This document shows positions 1 through 6,487 of a stretch of DNA of 7,153 bases, one piece after another. Numbering within the stretch: position 1 is the stretch's first letter; each line of letters opens with the position of its first letter. A model generated the notes under the pieces. It saw nothing but the letters and a program-made list of their open reading frames with translations, was not told where the DNA came from and did not search any database. The position numbers and the translations under genes were made by a program. The stretch comes from Erwinia sp. (GTDB lineage Bacteria > Pseudomonadota > Gammaproteobacteria > Enterobacterales > Enterobacteriaceae), in assembly GCA_003512805.1 (NCBI GenBank), contig DOOK01000005.1, forward strand, positions 1 to 7,153, given 5' to 3'.

Positions 1-172
1 GGTCGGATTATACGGCGCGAAGCCGTCGAGTCAACGATTTTACTCAGCCGATGAGTCTGTTGCTGCACTATTGAACAGCCAGCGCCGAATCTGTGCCTGA
101 CAGCGGCGCGCGCTTCTGCCAGAATAGGCGCCAACCCCCGTTTCAACTTAACACAGATGGATCCTCTCTCTG
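1..172. other. Non-coding region upstream of folD
   Basis: No gene is supported here. Two short perfect inverted repeats are visible: ACGGC/GCCGT (12-16 with 22-26, 5-nt loop) and ACTCA/TGAGT (42-46 with 52-56, 5-nt loop). Neither is followed by a T-run in either direction, so they are not clear intrinsic terminators. No convincing sigma-70 promoter could be assigned: TTGAAC at 71-76 resembles a -35 box but has no good -10 about 17 bp downstream. The folD promoter is probably in this stretch or further left, outside the window. Confidence 0.6.
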
Positions 173-1039
173 ATGGCAGCAAAGATTATTGACGGTAAAA
201 CGATTGCGCAGCAGGTGCGCCTTGAGGTTGCAGAAAAAGTGCAGCAGCGTCTGGCCGCAGGTAAACGCGCGCCAGGTCTGGCGGTCGTCCTGGTAGGTGA
301 GAACCCGGCTTCGCAAATTTACGTGGGCAGCAAGCGTCGCGCCTGTGAAGAGGTCGGCTTTATCTCCCGCTCTTACGATTTGCCTGCTTCCACCAGCGAA
401 GCGGAGCTGTTAGCGCTGATTGATAAGCTGAATGACGATGGCGACATTGACGGCATCCTGGTGCAGCTGCCGCTGCCGGCAGGCATCGATAACGTTAAGG
501 TGTTGGAACGCATCTCGCCGTCGAAAGATGTGGATGGCTTTCATCCCTATAACGTTGGTCGCCTGTGCCAGCGCGCGCCTAAGCTGCGTATCTGTACGCC
601 GCGCGGCATCGTGACGCTGCTGGAACGTTACAATATTGATACCTTTGGTCTGAATGCAGTGGTGGTTGGCGCTTCCAATATCGTTGGTCGCCCAATGAGC
701 ATGGAGCTGCTACTGGCTGGCTGCACGACCACGGTAACTCACCGGTTCACTAAAAATCTGCGTCATCACGTTGAGCATGCCGATCTGCTGGTGGTTGCCG
801 TAGGGAAGCCAGGCTTTATCCCTGGTGACTGGATCAAGCCTGGCGCGATCGTGATTGACGTGGGCATCAACCGTCTGGAAAGCGGTAAAGTGGTTGGTGA
901 CGTAGATTTTGCTGCAGCTTCCGAGCGGGCAGCTTATATTACGCCGGTTCCAGGCGGTGTTGGCCCGATGACCGTGGCAACGCTGATTCAGAATACCCTG
1001 CAAGCCTGCGAAGAATTTCATGATGGAGCAGTAAAATAA
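173..1039 (+). CDS. folD: Bifunctional methylenetetrahydrofolate dehydrogenase / methenyltetrahydrofolate cyclohydrolase
   Basis: FolD is a cytoplasmic enzyme that interconverts 5,10-methylene-THF and 10-formyl-THF through NADP-dependent dehydrogenation and then cyclohydrolysis, supplying one-carbon units for purines and formyl-Met-tRNA. The 288-residue product equals the E. coli length and is near-identical over long stretches. Visible family features: Tyr50 and catalytic Lys54 (YVGSKR), the VQLPLP segment around Gln98, KDVDGFHP with Asp121, the Rossmann dinucleotide motif GASNIVGRP (166-174), and the C-terminal PGGVGPMT signature (260-267). The ATG at 173 gives the canonical [11 protein letters not shown]-terminus. 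The Shine-Dalgarno is poor (only GGAT near 159-162). The stop overlaps the ybcJ start by one base, so the two are probably one transcription unit. Identification is secure. Confidence 0.98.
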   Translation: MAAKIIDGKTIAQQVRLEVAEKVQQRLAAGKRAPGLAVVLVGENPASQIYVGSKRRACEEVGFISRSYDLPASTSEAELLALIDKLNDDGDIDGILVQLPLPAGIDNVKVLERISPSKDVDGFHPYNVGRLCQRAPKLRICTPRGIVTLLERYNIDTFGLNAVVVGASNIVGRPMSMELLLAGCTTTVTHRFTKNLRHHVEHADLLVVAVGKPGFIPGDWIKPGAIVIDVGINRLESGKVVGDVDFAAASERAAYITPVPGGVGPMTVATLIQNTLQACEEFHDGAVK

Positions 1040-1251
1040 TGGCCACTTTTTCTCTGGGTAAACATGCCCACGTCGATTTATGCGATTTGCTGAAGCTGGA
1101 AGGCTGGGTGGAAAGCGGCGGCGCAGCCAAAGACGTTATCGCCGATGGCCGGGTCACGGTTGATGGTAAAACAGAAACCCGTAAACGCTGTAAAATCGTT
1201 GCGGGCCAAACCGTTAACTTTGACGGCAACAGCATCACTGTCGTTGAGTAA
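1039..1251 (+). CDS. ybcJ: Small S4-domain RNA-binding protein YbcJ
   Basis: This 70-residue protein has the same length as E. coli YbcJ and shares the MATFSLGKH start and the ETRKRCKIVAGQTV block. The family has an S4-like RNA-binding fold; here the S4 signature is the run from LCDLLKLEGW through the AKDVIADGRVTVDGK segment (about residues 14-44), followed by a basic patch (RKRCK, 48-52). The precise RNA target is not established, so a ribosome-associated or RNA-binding role is inference from the fold. The ATG shares its A with the folD TAA stop (TAATG). A GGAG at 1025-1028, inside the end of folD, is well placed as a ribosome binding site, which implies translational coupling. A strong stem-loop follows about 70 bp after the stop. 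Confidence 0.95.
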   Translation: MATFSLGKHAHVDLCDLLKLEGWVESGGAAKDVIADGRVTVDGKTETRKRCKIVAGQTVNFDGNSITVVE

Positions 1252-1321
1252 AACCGGATACAGGCTGCCCTTTGCAGGCTGAAACGTCAGTGAATAAAGG
1301 GGCAGATGCCGGTGCGGAAAG

Positions 1322-1352
1322 AATTCAGGAGCCGATTGGCTCCTGAATTTTT
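1322..1352. terminator. Stem-loop terminator shared by convergent ybcJ and cysS
   Basis: A perfect 12-bp stem (AATTCAGGAGCC at 1322-1333, GGCTCCTGAATT at 1338-1349) with a 4-nt loop (GATT) runs into TTTTT (1348-1352) on the + strand, a textbook intrinsic terminator for folD-ybcJ. On the - strand the stem begins a few bases after the cysS stop and is followed by CTTTCC, a weaker U-tract, so partial bidirectional function is plausible. Its position between convergent genes fits this role. Confidence 0.88.
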
Positions 1353-1355
1353 AGC

Positions 1356-2744
1356 TTATTTGCGACGCCAGCTGGTTCCCTGCGGGCCGTCCTCCAGTAC
1401 AATTCCCATTCCGACCAGCTTGTCACGCGCGAGATCGGCCTGGGCCCAGTTTTTCTCTTTACGGGCATCCAGACGCATTTTGATTAGCGCTTCGATCTCG
1501 GCCACCTCATCGTCACCGCCCTGTGCGCCGCTTTGCAGGAAGACTTCAGGATCCTGTTCCAGCAGGCCCAGCACGCCAGCCAGCTGACGCAATTTTGCCG
1601 CCAGTCCGTTTGCCGCTGCACCGCCTTCCGTTTTCAGGCGGTTAATGTCGCGCGCCATATCAAAAAGCACGGAGTAGGCTTCCGGCGTGTTGAAGTCGTC
1701 GTCCATGGCTTCACGGAAACGGGCCTCGAAAGCTTCCCCACCCACCGCTTCGGCAAGGGGATCTGTATTACGCAGCGCGGTATAAAGCCTTTCCAACGCC
1801 GCGCGAGCCTGTTTCAGGTTGTCTTCGCCGTAATTTAACTGGCTGCGATAGTGACCCGACATCAGGAAATAGCGCACGGTCTCGGCATCGAAATAGCCCA
1901 GCACATCGCGTACGGTAAAGAAGTTGTTTAGCGATTTGGACATCTTTTCGCGGTCAACCATCACCATGCCGGAGTGCATCCAGTAGTTAACGTAAGGACC
2001 GTCGTGCGCGCAGGTAGACTGGGCGATTTCATTTTCATGGTGTGGGAACATCAGGTCGGCCCCGCCGCCATGAATATCAAAGTGCTCGCCCAGCTGCTTG
2101 CAGTTCATAGCCGAACATTCAATATGCCAGCCCGGACGTCCCTCGCCCCACGGCGAATGCCAGCCTGGCTCATTAGCTTTGGACATTTTCCACAGCACAA
2201 AGTCCATCGGATTACGTTTCACATCGGCGGCCACCTCAACGCGCGCGCCCGCCAGGAGCTGTTCCAAATCCTGGCGTGACAGCAGGCCGTAATCCGTATC
2301 GCTGGCCACAGAGAACATGACGTCGCCGTTGCTGGCGACGTAGGCATGGTCGCGCTCGATAAGCTTGCTGACCATTTCAATGATGTCGGCGATATGGTGA
2401 GTCGCGCGAGGTTCCAAATCCGGCGGCAGGATATTCAGCGCGGTGAAGTCAGCATGCATTTCCCCGATCATGCGATCGGTCAGCACATCGATAGTTTCAC
2501 CGTTCTCCTGAGCACGCTTGATGATCTTGTCATCAATATCGGTAATATTGCGCACATACTTCAGCGAGTAACCGAGATAGCGCAGATAACGGGCGACCAC
2601 ATCGAAAGCAATAAAAGTGCGCCCGTGACCAATGTGACACAGGTCATAGACGGTGATGCCGCACACGTACATGCCAATTTGACCGGCATGAATAGGTTTA
2701 AATTCCTCTTTTTGACGACTCAGGGTATTAAAAATCTTTAGCAT
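1356..2744 (-). CDS. cysS: Cysteinyl-tRNA synthetase
   Basis: CysS is the cytoplasmic class I aminoacyl-tRNA synthetase that activates cysteine with ATP and loads it onto tRNA-Cys. The product is 462 residues (E. coli 461). Visible features: HIGH motif at 37-40 (CHIGHGRTF), KMSKS at 267-271 (REKMSKS), and the zinc ligands expected for recognising the cysteine thiol, Cys28, Cys210, His235 and Glu239. The C-terminal part holds the helical anticodon-binding region and the conserved end [16 protein letters not shown]. The start (complement of 2742-2744) gives the family's [16 protein letters not shown]-terminus; a weak GGAA lies upstream as the ribosome binding site. It is transcribed divergently from ppiB and converges on ybcJ. 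I could not assign a clear promoter. No truncation or frameshift is seen. Confidence 0.98.
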   Translation of the reverse strand: MLKIFNTLSRQKEEFKPIHAGQIGMYVCGITVYDLCHIGHGRTFIAFDVVARYLRYLGYSLKYVRNITDIDDKIIKRAQENGETIDVLTDRMIGEMHADFTALNILPPDLEPRATHHIADIIEMVSKLIERDHAYVASNGDVMFSVASDTDYGLLSRQDLEQLLAGARVEVAADVKRNPMDFVLWKMSKANEPGWHSPWGEGRPGWHIECSAMNCKQLGEHFDIHGGGADLMFPHHENEIAQSTCAHDGPYVNYWMHSGMVMVDREKMSKSLNNFFTVRDVLGYFDAETVRYFLMSGHYRSQLNYGEDNLKQARAALERLYTALRNTDPLAEAVGGEAFEARFREAMDDDFNTPEAYSVLFDMARDINRLKTEGGAAANGLAAKLRQLAGVLGLLEQDPEVFLQSGAQGGDDEVAEIEALIKMRLDARKEKNWAQADLARDKLVGMGIVLEDGPQGTSWRRK

Positions 2745-2861
2745 TGAGACATTCCGTTTTTAACGTGTGCGATCGTGATAGTGACAGGGATATTCTGACG
2801 TATTGTTAACGCAAGCGCCATGCAAAGCAAGGTTCGGCACGCTTCCCTTTATGCGGCGGTG

Positions 2862-2891
2862 CTGACTCGTCATCACATTTTGTGATATAAG
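2862..2891 (+). promoter_or_regulatory. Candidate ppiB promoter
   Basis: CTGACT (2862-2867) and TATAAG (2886-2891) are separated by 18 bp and lie about 85-115 bp upstream of the ppiB start, in the cysS-ppiB divergent gap. Both hexamers resemble sigma-70 boxes, each matching the consensus at about four of six positions or better. A 15-bp palindrome lies between them and touches the -10 box. Assignment is by eye only. Confidence 0.4.
2872..2886. promoter_or_regulatory. Palindrome ATCACA-TTT-TGTGAT overlapping the ppiB promoter spacer
   Basis: Perfect 6-bp inverted repeat with a 3-bp centre. It lies within the spacer of the candidate ppiB promoter and its last base is the first base of the -10 box, a typical repressor position. 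The half-sites resemble those of CRP but point the opposite way with the wrong spacing (CRP uses TGTGA-N6-TCACA), so the binding protein, if any, is unknown. Confidence 0.35.
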
Positions 2892-2909
2892 AGCCCTCTA
2901 TTTTATCGC

Positions 2910-2936
2910 CTGTCAGCCTGACGATCCCGCTGACAG
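2910..2936 (+). other. Stem-loop in the ppiB leader
   Basis: CTGTCAGC (2910-2917) and GCTGACAG (2929-2936) form a perfect 8-bp stem with an 11-nt loop. If transcription starts near 2898, the hairpin sits in the 5' untranslated leader, about 40 nt before the ppiB ATG. No T-run follows, so it is not an intrinsic terminator; a role in mRNA stability or translation is possible but unproven. Confidence 0.4.
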
Positions 2937-2975
2937 CAGCTAAATCCACCCCTTCAACCTTTACAGGATGAGAAT

Positions 2976-3470
2976 ATGGTCACTTTCCAGACTAACCATG
3001 GCGATATCGTTATCAACACCTTTGACGACAAAGCGCCTGAAACTGTTAAAAACTTCCTGGATTACTGCCGTGAAGGTTTTTACGACAACACCATTTTCCA
3101 CCGTGTCATCAACGGCTTCATGATCCAGGGCGGCGGTTTCGAGCCTGGCATGCAGCAGAAAGCCACCAAAGCGGAAATCCGTAACGAAGCCAGCAACGGC
3201 CTGAAGAACACCAAAGGCACGCTGGCAATGGCCCGTACCCAGGCTCCGCACTCCGCAACGGCGCAGTTCTTTATTAACGTGGCGGACAACGACTTCCTGA
3301 ACTTCCGTGACGAAAGCCTGCAGGGCTGGGGCTACTGCGTCTTCGCTGAAGTTGTGGAAGGCATGGATGTGGTAGAGAAAATCAAAGCCGTTTCCACCGG
3401 CCGCAGCGGTATGCATCAGGACGTGCCAAAAGAAGACGTTGTGATCCAGAAAGTCACCGTTAGCGAATAA
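2976..3470 (+). CDS. ppiB: Cytoplasmic peptidyl-prolyl cis-trans isomerase B (cyclophilin)
   Basis: PpiB catalyses cis-trans isomerisation of prolyl peptide bonds and assists folding in the cytoplasm. The 164-residue length matches E. coli PpiB, and no signal peptide precedes the [11 protein letters not shown] start, which separates it from periplasmic PpiA. The cyclophilin core is intact: [13 protein letters not shown], with catalytic Arg43, Phe48 and Gln51, then the AMART segment (84-88) and QFFIN (97-101), lining the proline pocket. The ATG at 2976 follows AGGA (2965-2968) with 7 nt spacing. The TAA stop shares its last A with the lpxH ATG, so the two genes are probably co-transcribed and translationally coupled. 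Divergent cysS lies upstream. Confidence 0.97.
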   Translation: MVTFQTNHGDIVINTFDDKAPETVKNFLDYCREGFYDNTIFHRVINGFMIQGGGFEPGMQQKATKAEIRNEASNGLKNTKGTLAMARTQAPHSATAQFFINVADNDFLNFRDESLQGWGYCVFAEVVEGMDVVEKIKAVSTGRSGMHQDVPKEDVVIQKVTVSE

Positions 3471-4195
3471 TGTCGCACACGCTGTTTATCGCAGATTTAC
3501 ATCTGTGTGAAGAAGAACCGGCAATCACTGCCGGTTTTCTTGCTTTTTTGCGGCGCGACGCGCGCCAGGCCGACGCGCTGTACATTCTTGGCGACCTGTT
3601 TGAAGCCTGGATCGGCGATGACGATCCCAACCCGCTTCATGCAACAGTCGCCGCCGCGCTGGATGAATTACGGCTGGCGGGCGTTCCCTGCTTCTTTATT
3701 CACGGCAACCGCGATTTTCTGCTGGGTCAACGATTCGCAAAATCATGCGGTATGCAGCTGCTGCCAGAAGTGCAACGGCTGGAACTGTATGGTCAGCCGC
3801 TGTTGATTATGCATGGCGATACGCTGTGTACCGATGACGAAGGTTATCAACGCTTTCGCCGCAAGGTTCATCAGCGCTGGCTGCAAAAGCTCTTTCTGGC
3901 GCTGCCGCTGGTTCTGCGCCAACGTATCGCTGGAAAAATGCGGGCCAGCAGTAAACAGGCTAACCGCAGCAAAACGCTGGCGATTATGGACGTCAATGCC
4001 CGGGCAGTGAGTCAGACAATGAGCCGTTATCAGGTTCAGTCTCTTATCCACGGGCATACGCATCGACCCGCCATTCATTCGCTCACCGTTAATGGTCTGC
4101 CCGCTGAACGTGCCGTGCTGGGTGCCTGGCATACGGAAGGATCGATGATTCGCGTGACGATGGCCGGCACAGAGCTGATCGCTTTTCCGCTGTAA
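3470..4195 (+). CDS. lpxH: UDP-2,3-diacylglucosamine diphosphatase
   Basis: LpxH hydrolyses UDP-2,3-diacylglucosamine to lipid X and UMP, the fourth step of lipid A synthesis, acting at the inner face of the cytoplasmic membrane. The product is 241 residues (E. coli 240). The calcineurin-like metallophosphoesterase motifs are all present for a di-manganese site: Asp9 and His11 (ADLHL), Asp42 (GDLFEAW), Asn80-Arg81-Asp82 (GNRD), His115 (MHGD), and His196/His198 (HGHTHRP). Between them, about 125-170, lies the basic helical lid typical of LpxH. The start codon overlaps the ppiB stop by one base (TAATG). No recognisable Shine-Dalgarno precedes it, so initiation probably depends on coupling to ppiB translation. 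This agrees with a Gram-negative host. No convincing terminator follows. Confidence 0.97.
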   Translation: MSHTLFIADLHLCEEEPAITAGFLAFLRRDARQADALYILGDLFEAWIGDDDPNPLHATVAAALDELRLAGVPCFFIHGNRDFLLGQRFAKSCGMQLLPEVQRLELYGQPLLIMHGDTLCTDDEGYQRFRRKVHQRWLQKLFLALPLVLRQRIAGKMRASSKQANRSKTLAIMDVNARAVSQTMSRYQVQSLIHGHTHRPAIHSLTVNGLPAERAVLGAWHTEGSMIRVTMAGTELIAFPL

Positions 4196-4291
4196 ATTGC
4201 CCCGTACTGCCATTAACCGAGGCGTGCTCTTTTTAAGCCCGCCTGATAAAAGAACGTCTTACCCATCTTTCCTGACCTTCGGCACTGACAG

Positions 4292-4313
4292 CAGCCTTAC
4301 GCAGTAAAGGCTG
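4292..4313. other. Stem-loop in the lpxH-purE gap
   Basis: CAGCCTTAC (4292-4300) pairs with GTAAAGGCTG (4304-4313) through nine base pairs with one bulged A, leaving a 3-nt GCA loop. There is no following T-run on either strand, so it does not look like a standard intrinsic terminator. It lies about 45 bp upstream of the purE operator. It could protect the 3' end of ppiB-lpxH mRNA or stop transcription from entering purE, but this is inference. Confidence 0.4.
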
Positions 4314-4357
4314 ACCTGCTGGGCCGCTTTCCCCTCGTCCGTGACGCGATTGAACCG

Positions 4358-4373
4358 ACGCAACCGTTTTCCT
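4358..4373. promoter_or_regulatory. PurR operator (PUR box) of purEK
   Basis: ACGCAACCGTTTTCCT matches the known PurR consensus (ACGCAAACGTTTTCNT) at all but one defined position and, as I recall it, equals the E. coli purE operator. It overlaps the -35 region of the purE promoter, where PurR bound to hypoxanthine or guanine would block RNA polymerase. It therefore indicates repression of purEK when purines are plentiful. Confidence 0.93.
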
Positions 4374-4395
4374 GCCCGGTGAGTCATGGTATTCT
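4367..4395 (+). promoter_or_regulatory. purE promoter (extended -10)
   Basis: The -10 box TATTCT (4390-4395) is preceded by TG at 4387-4388, giving an extended -10 (TGGTATTCT). A weak -35, TTTTCC (4367-4372), lies 17 bp upstream inside the PUR box. The start of transcription would be around 4402, giving a leader of roughly 65 nt before the purE ATG. The overlap of operator and promoter matches the E. coli arrangement. Confidence 0.75.
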
Positions 4396-4467
4396 CTCAG
4401 CCCTTCCTGTCTGGCTGACCGACCAGCTTCCAGACACTGCTTGTATAATCACAGGAGTCGCACCCGC

Positions 4468-4977
4468 ATGTCTTCTACTGCCGCACCAGCCCGCATCGCC
4501 ATTGTAATGGGGTCCAAAAGTGACTGGGCAACCCTGCACTTTGCCGCGGACATTCTTACCAGCCTGGCTGTCCCTTTTCATTGTGAGGTGGTTTCAGCGC
4601 ACCGGACGCCGGACAAGCTGTTCAGCTTTGCCGAACAGGCCGCAGAGAACGGCATCCAGGTTATTATCGCTGGCGCTGGCGGCGCGGCGCACCTGCCCGG
4701 GATGCTGGCAGCGAAAACCCTGGTGCCCGTGCTGGGCGTACCCGTTCAGAGCGCGGCGCTAAGCGGCGTTGACAGCCTTTACTCCATCGTCCAGATGCCA
4801 CGCGGTATTCCGGTCGGCACGCTGGCTATCGGTAAAGCAGGCGCAGCCAATGCGGCACTGCTGGCTGCGCAAATTCTGGCGCTGCACGATGGGGAACTAA
4901 GCCAGCGCCTGGCGGCCTGGCGTCAAAGCCAGACTGATGAAGTCCTGAACAATCCGGATCCGCGGGAGGAAGCATGA
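4468..4977 (+). CDS. purE: N5-carboxyaminoimidazole ribonucleotide mutase
   Basis: PurE converts N5-CAIR to CAIR in de novo purine synthesis and acts as a cytoplasmic octamer, using the product of PurK. An in-frame TTG lies further upstream (4441), but the ATG at 4468 is the better start. It is preceded by AGGAG (4453-4457), gives the E. coli-like [20 protein letters not shown]-terminus, and yields 169 residues, exactly the E. coli length. Class I features: the GSKSD loop (15-19), His45 in [10 protein letters not shown] as the catalytic acid/base, and [12 protein letters not shown] (68-79) around the active site. The final TGA overlaps the purK ATG by 4 nt (ATGA). Expression is probably controlled by PurR through the upstream box. 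Confidence 0.97.
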   Translation: MSSTAAPARIAIVMGSKSDWATLHFAADILTSLAVPFHCEVVSAHRTPDKLFSFAEQAAENGIQVIIAGAGGAAHLPGMLAAKTLVPVLGVPVQSAALSGVDSLYSIVQMPRGIPVGTLAIGKAGAANAALLAAQILALHDGELSQRLAAWRQSQTDEVLNNPDPREEA

Positions 4978-6053
4978 AACCGGTCTGCGTATTAGGCAAT
5001 GGTCAGCTGGGGCGGATGCTGCGCCAGGCTGGCGAACCGCTGGGGATAGCCGTTTATCCTGTCGGACCGGATGCGGAACCGGAAGCCCTGCCGATCCAAC
5101 AAAGCGTGATCACGGCCGAGATCGAGCGCTGGCCGGAGACGGCCCTGACGCGCGAACTCTCGCACCATCATGCCTTTGTAAACCGCGATATTTTTCCGCT
5201 GCTGGCCGATCGCCTGACGCAGAAACAGCTGTTGGATCGGCTGAACCTGGCAACCGCGCCCTGGCAGCTGCTGAGCGAGGCTGCGCAGTGGCCCGAGGTA
5301 TTCGACAGACTGGGCGAACTGGCTATCGTTAAGCGCCGTACGGGCGGCTACGATGGCCGCGGCCAGTGGCGTGTGAGGCAGGATGATGCGGCTTCCCTGC
5401 CGGCAGATTGCTACGGCGAATGCATTGTGGAACAGGGCATTAATTTTTCTGGCGAAGTCTCTCTGGTAGGCGCTCGTGCTCATGATGGCAGCACGGTTTT
5501 CTATCCTCTGACCCACAACCTGCATCAGGACGGTATTTTACGCGCCAGCGTGGCGTTGCCGACGCCGGATGCAGAGCGTCAACGGCAGGCTGAAAGGATG
5601 CTGGCCGCTATTATGCACGAGCTGAACTATGTGGGCGTGATGGCAATGGAGTGCTTCGTCGTGCCGGAAGGGCTGCTGATTAACGAGCTGGCGCCTCGCG
5701 TGCATAATAGCGGCCACTGGACACAGGATGGCGCGTCTATCAGTCAGTTTGAACTGCATCTGCGCGCGATCCTGAACCTGCCTTTACCTGCACCTGTGGT
5801 CAACACTCCATCGGTTATGATTAACCTGATTGGTACAAAAGTTAACCTTGCCTGGCTGGCACAACCGTTGGTTCGGCTGCACTGGTATGAAAAAGAGGTG
5901 CGTCCGGGACGTAAGGTGGGTCACCTGAACCTGTGTGATACCAGCCACGTCTCGCTTCAGCAGGCTTTGACCGCGCTGGCACAGGATTTACCTGCCGATT
6001 ATGCCGCCGGCATCGCCTGGTCTGTGGCCCATCTGAAAAAAGACAGTGCTTAA
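4974..6053 (+). CDS. purK: N5-carboxyaminoimidazole ribonucleotide synthetase
   Basis: PurK is an ATP-grasp enzyme that carboxylates AIR with bicarbonate and ATP to give N5-CAIR, which PurE then rearranges. The product has 359 residues (E. coli 355). The N-terminal GNGQLGRML (8-16) is the pre-ATP-grasp nucleotide-like fold; the central ATP-grasp part has Lys120 and the glycine-rich loop TGGYDGRGQ (123-131), then metal ligands Glu226 and Glu238 in MECF and NELAPR, and the family signature [14 protein letters not shown] (237-250). The start overlaps purE by 4 nt, and GGAGGA just upstream within purE is a strong ribosome binding site, so translation is coupled. No GC-rich terminator follows; only short AT-rich inverted repeats lie after the stop, so where the transcript ends is uncertain. 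Confidence 0.97.
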   Translation: MKPVCVLGNGQLGRMLRQAGEPLGIAVYPVGPDAEPEALPIQQSVITAEIERWPETALTRELSHHHAFVNRDIFPLLADRLTQKQLLDRLNLATAPWQLLSEAAQWPEVFDRLGELAIVKRRTGGYDGRGQWRVRQDDAASLPADCYGECIVEQGINFSGEVSLVGARAHDGSTVFYPLTHNLHQDGILRASVALPTPDAERQRQAERMLAAIMHELNYVGVMAMECFVVPEGLLINELAPRVHNSGHWTQDGASISQFELHLRAILNLPLPAPVVNTPSVMINLIGTKVNLAWLAQPLVRLHWYEKEVRPGRKVGHLNLCDTSHVSLQQALTALAQDLPADYAAGIAWSVAHLKKDSA

Positions 6054-6186
6054 CTGTACTTAAGTATGGCTATTAATTTGCTGGCGAAAACCGTATTGTA
6101 GTCGCGTACAAAACAATAAATACATAATACTATTAAGTAATTAGAAATTTTTTTGCCAACACCAAGGGAACCATTCTCAGATTTTC

Positions 6187-6216
6187 TTAACAAACACGTA
6201 AATTTTGCTTCATAAT
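6187..6216 (+). promoter_or_regulatory. Candidate sigma-70 promoter for the luxR-family gene
   Basis: TTAACA (6187-6192) and CATAAT (6211-6216) each match the sigma-70 consensus at five of six positions and are 18 bp apart. This is the best promoter-like pair found in the gap. It predicts transcription from about 6223 and a leader of about 265 nt before the ATG at 6488. A nearer, weaker extended -10 (TGGTAAAGT, 6434-6442) lacks a good -35. Confidence 0.5.
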
Positions 6217-6225
6217 CTACGTGTT
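6193..6225. repeat. 8-bp inverted repeat framing the -10 box
   Basis: AACACGTA (6193-6200) and TACGTGTT (6218-6225) are perfect inverted repeats separated by 17 bp, with half-site centres 25 bp apart. The left arm directly follows the -35 hexamer and the right arm begins one base after the -10 hexamer, so a bound dimer would cover the promoter. It does not match a lux box (20 bp, ACCTG-N10-CAGGT). The regulator is unknown. Confidence 0.45.
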
Positions 6226-6473
6226 CAGGGTCTGGTTTGGTTCTCCTCCCTCGCTTCACTCATCAAATTGTGCCCTTGCTTCACCCCCCTGTTTCTTCAG
6301 CTCCCGGAAAAAGCTACTATGATTTTCAGCTCTGCAGGACAAGCTGAACATTATTCCGCCATTTACTTTAGCGCCACTTATCGACAACAACCTGTTCAGG
6401 CAGGGTGCAACGTTAGGTCTGGCTTTAAAAACATGGTAAAGTCGGCTATTGACGATGGAAGCCCCACTTTCTC

Positions 6474-6479
6474 AGGGAG
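6474..6479 (+). promoter_or_regulatory. Ribosome binding site of the luxR-family gene
   Basis: AGGGAG lies 8 nt upstream of the ATG at 6488. It fixes the start codon of a gene whose 3' end is outside the window. Confidence 0.75.
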
Positions 6480-6487
6480 ATAATTAC

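Larger units (their letters stand above)
6054..6487. other. AT-rich 434-bp intergenic region between purK and the luxR-family gene
   Basis: No well-supported gene lies here. GC is about 33% in the first 180 bp and about 41% overall by hand count, clearly below purEK. From left to right it holds short palindromes just after purK (TACTTAAGTA at 6057-6066), a 7-T run (6148-6154) without a convincing stem, a promoter-like element at 6187-6216 framed by an 8-bp inverted repeat, a C-rich/G-poor tract (about 6241-6304), a repeated TTCAGCT that can pair with a downstream AGCTGAA (6342-6348), and the luxR-family ribosome binding site. A 54-codon open frame (6319-6483) is possible but unsupported. Confidence 0.7.

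Noticed and set aside
1261..1281. CAGGCTG repeated twice after ybcJ
   Set aside because: The copies are direct, not inverted; only a 4-bp CTGC/GCAG stem can form. The strong terminator at 1322-1352 explains the end of the unit.
1356..2744. Several + strand open frames of about 60-130 codons inside cysS
   Set aside because: They lie antisense to a clearly conserved enzyme and have no recognisable products; shadows of cysS codon bias.
4220..4244. Possible lpxH terminator (AGGCG/CGCCT with internal T-run)
   Set aside because: The five-base arms enclose a 15-nt loop and the T-run is inside the loop instead of after the stem, so it is not an intrinsic terminator.
2285..4295. CTGACAGCAGC present both before ppiB (2930-2940) and before purE (4285-4295)
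   Set aside because: An 11-bp two-copy match without shared flanks or spacing to a promoter; likely chance in GC-rich DNA.
4444..4449. Perfect TATAAT just before purE
   Set aside because: No -35 at proper spacing, and it lies about 4 bp before the ribosome binding site, so a transcript from it would have almost no leader. The PurR-overlapped promoter upstream is far better supported.
4441..4467. Upstream TTG start for purE
   Set aside because: It would add nine residues not found in relatives and would place AGGAG inside the gene; the ATG at 4468 gives the exact family length.
6050..6259. 69-codon - strand frame with a GTG start between purK and the regulator
   Set aside because: No ribosome binding site, no recognisable domain, and AT-rich DNA gives such frames by chance; it also runs into the purK end.
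6390..6409. Possible lux/esa box upstream of the regulator (ACCTGTTCAGG followed by CAGGG)
   Set aside because: The left half-site is good, but the right half-site is at the wrong distance (6 instead of 10 bp between half-sites) and ends in GGG rather than GGT. No other 20-bp lux-box match was seen in the gap.
6205..6483. 92-codon + strand frame with a TTG start
   Set aside because: The start lies upstream of the predicted transcription start and there is no family resemblance or good ribosome binding site; only its shorter ATG version (from 6319) is kept as a weak possibility.
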